Shown here: one piece after another, positions 61,000 through 64,000 of the stretch | How the letters are laid out: each line of letters begins with the position of its first letter | How positions within the stretch are numbered: the first letter of the stretch is position 1 | NCBI GenBank assembly: GCA_920105625.2 | Contig: OV050032.1 | Span: 12,956,807 to 13,020,806 of the forward strand | Direction of reading: 5' to 3' | Length of the DNA: 64,000 bases | Source of the DNA: Clusia tigrina | Taxonomy: Eukaryota > Arthropoda > Insecta > Diptera > Clusiidae | Position numbers and translations under genes: made by a program | The notes under the pieces: model-generated | The model's database searches: none | Seen by the model: only the letters and a program-made list of their open reading frames with translations | Told to the model about the DNA's origin: nothing

Positions 61000-62013
61000 C
61001 CCCGTGTGACTCCGCCCTAAGCCACGTTACGTACGGTTTCGCTAACTCCGTGTGACTCCGCCCTAAGCTACGTTAGGTACGGTTTTGCCAACTCCGTGTG
61101 ACTCCGCCCTAAGCTACGTTACGTACGGTTTCGCTAACTCCGTGTGACTCCGCCCTAAGCTACGATACGTACGGTTTCGCTAACTCCGTGTGACTCCGCC
61201 CTAAGCCACGTTACGTACGGTTTCGCTAACTCCGTGTGAGTCCGCCCTAAGCCACGTGACGTACGGTTTCGCTAACTCCGTGTGAGTCCGCCCTAAGCTA
61301 CGTTAGGTACGGTTTTGCCAACTCCGTGTGACTCCGCCCTAAGCTACGTTACGTACGGTTTCGCTAACTCCGTGTGACTCCGCCCTAAGCTACGATACGT
61401 ACGGTTTCGCTAACTCCGTGTGACTCCGCCCTAAGCCACGTTACGTACGGTTTCGCTAACTCCGTGTGAGTCCGCCCTAAGCCACGTGACGTACGGTTTC
61501 GCTAACTCCGTGTGAGTCCGCCCTAAGCCACGTTACGTACGGTTTCAATAACTCCGTGTGACTCCGCCCTAAGCCACGTTACGTACGGTTTCGCTAACTC
61601 CGTATGAGTCCGCCCTAAGCCACGTTACGTACGGTTTCAATAACTCCGTGTGACGCCGCCTTAAGCGACGTTAGGTACGGTTTCGCTAACTCCGTGTGAC
61701 TCCGCCCTAAGCCACGTTACGTACGGTTTCGCTAACTCCGTGTGAGTCCGCCCTAAGCCACGTTACGTACGGTTTCGCTAACTCCGTGTGAGTCCGCCCT
61801 AAGCCACGTTACGTACGGTTTCAATAACTCCGTGTGACTCCGCCCTAAGCCACGTTACGTACGGTTTCGCTAACTCCGTGTGAGTCCGCCCTAAGCCACG
61901 TTACGTACGGTTTCGCTAACTCCGTGTGACTCCGCCCTAAGCCACGTTACGTACGGTTTCGCTAACTCCCTGTGACGCCGCCTTAAGCCACGTTACGTAC
62001 GATTTCGCTAACT
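61000..62013. repeat. 46-bp CpG-rich tandem array, 22 copies, with 230-bp higher-order unit
   Basis: Each unit runs ACTCCGTGTGACTCCGCCCT, AAGCCACGTTACGTACGG, TTTCGCTA. Every unit has about six CpG and a TACGTA palindrome. A diagnostic variant (CGTTAGGTACGGTTTTGCCA) occurs at 61071 and 61301, exactly five units apart, and the units between match in order, so a pentamer was duplicated. Later units are more uniform. Confidence 0.97.
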
Positions 62014-63783
62014 GCCCGCACATGCTGGTCACTTATTCGATTCCTACGGTGGAGTGTCCACAGCTACGCTGTTCCTAAATTGACCTTCGCGGGTATTGTG
62101 CGCTTGGCTGCTGCCACCGTCGCATATCCTGCCTCACACTCCTTGCAGATGTATTCTCGCTTTTCCTCGTTAATTTTATTTTAATTATTTGTTCATTTTA
62201 TGAGTCGCGCGCGTCCACTTGTCGTGAATTGTGTTGTTGAAGTGTTTCAAATTAACTACAAAGAAGGGCAAAAGAGAAATTGGAGAAGGAACTCTTATCG
62301 AGAAGTGACTGCTCCGTAGGAGGAGAAGCAGTCGGAGGACTTCTTCAGCTGAGCACTTGGTACCTACGGGAAATTAAACAATTAGAAACGAAAGTTAAAT
62401 CGGAATAACGAGACGCTGAGAGGTGCTTTGCGATGAAATGCCAATAAAGACGCAAAGTGGACAGTGTGTCAGGCGGAGTGGAATGGGTTGCAAGTGCAAC
62501 ACGGCGGAAGGAACAACACTCGAAAGGTGACTCGCGGGCTGAGGGGAGACACGAGAAAACGTGTTGTTGCCATGGTTTTGCCGGTTGGTGTTTTGTTTAG
62601 ACCGAAACAGCAGAGAGCAGCAGTTTATGATGACAGCACGGCATGGCACAAGGGATGCTCCTTTGCTCCTTTGTCCGAGATCGGAGCGGATGCCAGCCCA
62701 AAGAGTTGTCAATTACTTTGCCACCGAGCAATTGGTCCGTTTTTTCAGTAGCCATGTTTAATTAACTTTTAACAGCTGCTCGGCCTTAACTCATCATAAA
62801 GTTCAAACGTGCGCTCGATTTACGGCATTCCCTCAACAAACCAGCCAGCAACAGCCATAAAAGTGGGTGGGCGAAGGGGCAGGTTAAAGGGGAAAAAGGA
62901 GAAAAAAAGGAAAAATGCCAATAGACTGAACGACCGACCGGAAGTTGTATATTGTTGGAGAAATTGTTGGCGTGATAGCGAGCGGAAAGTGCAATTTTCC
63001 ATTCAAAGCATTGTATGCGTTCTTTTTATGCTTTCGCCTTTTTTCAGGAACCTGGCGAGCACACGTTGCCATCACAGCGGGCGCTGCAAAAAGCGACCAT
63101 AAGAAAACGTTTCGTTTGGACAGAAATCAATGAGAGTTTCCCGGCCCATTCAGGGGGCTCAGGCCGCATATGCTGATGCCTGCGTGCGAGTAGACAAACA
63201 AAGCGAGGTTTTCATTTGAGCGGCGCTTGCAGCGGACGACGACCGCGGCGGTGGGCAAGCCAGGCGAATGTCAGCTACAAGACAAGGTGGAAGCGGCGCA
63301 AGCCCACAAAAAGCTCGCAGCCAAAGTGATGCGAAAAGCATACAGCACGTAGGCAGGTGCTCGCTCGTATGCAACGCTTCACTGCAGTTTTTCATTTCAC
63401 TGTTTCCAACCATGCAAGTACGTGTACGCAGGCATGTTGACAGTCCTGGCAGACGGCAGCGGCAGAGGCAGAGGCCCACGTACACCGTTACGGTCAGTCG
63501 GCGGGATGTGTGTGTACGTGGTGCTCATCCATGTTAGTGTTTTTAGGTCTCAAAGGTCGCCGTTACTTTATCTCAATAGTTTTTTGGAGGTTTTGGGGCT
63601 GTTGTACACTTGACTGTTGGCCACATATTGTACGTCACAGAACATGGCATGTGATTTTCTTAGGGTGTATTCACACTTTCGGTCTCACACTTCGGACTGT
63701 GGGTCAAATTTAATACTAGCGATTTTAAGAGCTCATGAGGGACAAATAATTACTCCGAAGACACCCTGTTATATGAACCCTTT
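62014..63783. other. Unassigned DNA, no gene seen
   Basis: Low-similarity open frames on both strands at 62395-62760 and 62809-63540. No family recognised. Confidence 0.4.
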
Positions 63784-64000
63784 AGGTTAGGTTATCGTGG
63801 CAGCCGGTGTACAGACCAACTATTGTGACACCACCGCGTACCAACGCACCTCTGACTTACTCGTCAAACCATTTCGAAGCCCTAATAAAGAGCACGATTT
63901 GTTTGACCTTCGCGCCGGACACTTCTGTAAGAGAGTTAAAATGGTGTTTGCCTAAAGAGCCCGCTCTGCTGCTATCCAGAGCCGGGCACCTGTAGAAGAG
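63784..64000 (-). mobile_element. LINE remnant 6: ORF2 C-terminus and 3' end, cut by window edge
   Basis: On the minus strand the coding end reads RAGSLGKHHFNSLTEVSGAK, then an IRALKWFDE ending and stop, GGTGTCACAATAGTTGG, CGGCTGCCACGATAACC and the tail TAACCTAA. It is a close relative of 42078-42214. The 5' part lies beyond the window. Confidence 0.75.

Overview
The window looks like intergenic or very long intronic DNA from a fly, most likely a drosophilid. The base for this is a hobo-like hAT miniature element family, I/R1/LOA/jockey-type LINE remnants with ADD-motif reverse transcriptase or C-terminal CCHC knuckles, dense CA, TA, CAA and GA microsatellites, and a compact intronless gene with a eukaryotic poly(A) signal. 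The species cannot be named from sequence alone. I find one convincing protein-coding gene in 64 kb.

Region 1-12 kb is the most structured. A 1.08-kb inverted repeat (76-1149 against 4541-5625) brackets about 3.4 kb that contains a hAT miniature element and a 72-bp TA tract. A 16/17-bp satellite leads into two truncated LINE 3' ends (6.2-7.1 kb). The gene at 8604-9314 encodes a short Rad23-like ubiquitin-receptor protein (UBL, XPCB-like helices, C-terminal UBA) and lies between two copies of the hAT miniature element. A second 1.08-kb inverted repeat starts at 10.1 kb; its partner is at 33.9 kb. At 11.8-12.0 kb sits a complete tRNA-derived SINE with A and B boxes, a 3' hairpin, a TAA-type tail and an exact 11-bp target-site duplication. 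A 5'-truncated relative lies at 18.2 kb.

Region 12-41 kb is mostly non-coding DNA with LINE 3' ends, a ~280-bp dispersed element present once alone and once interrupted by a hAT miniature element (a natural empty/filled site pair), several tandem repeats (92, 117, 101, 12 and 44 bp, the last organised as a 176-bp higher-order unit), and near 37.3-37.9 kb two LINE fragments, one split by a probable solo LTR.

Region 41-64 kb is dominated by arrays: a 15-bp minisatellite carrying a nested LINE end, a 4 x 162-bp array, a 1.9-kb polypurine tract, a 1.2-kb GAGTTC minisatellite, a 9-bp TTCGACGGA array, and a 22-copy 46-bp CpG-rich array with a 230-bp higher-order repeat. LINE ends recur at 57.6 and 63.8 kb. 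Except for the Rad23-like gene, the open frames longer than about 60 codons that I examined are accounted for by repeats, transposon remnants or chance; a few short ones remain undecided.
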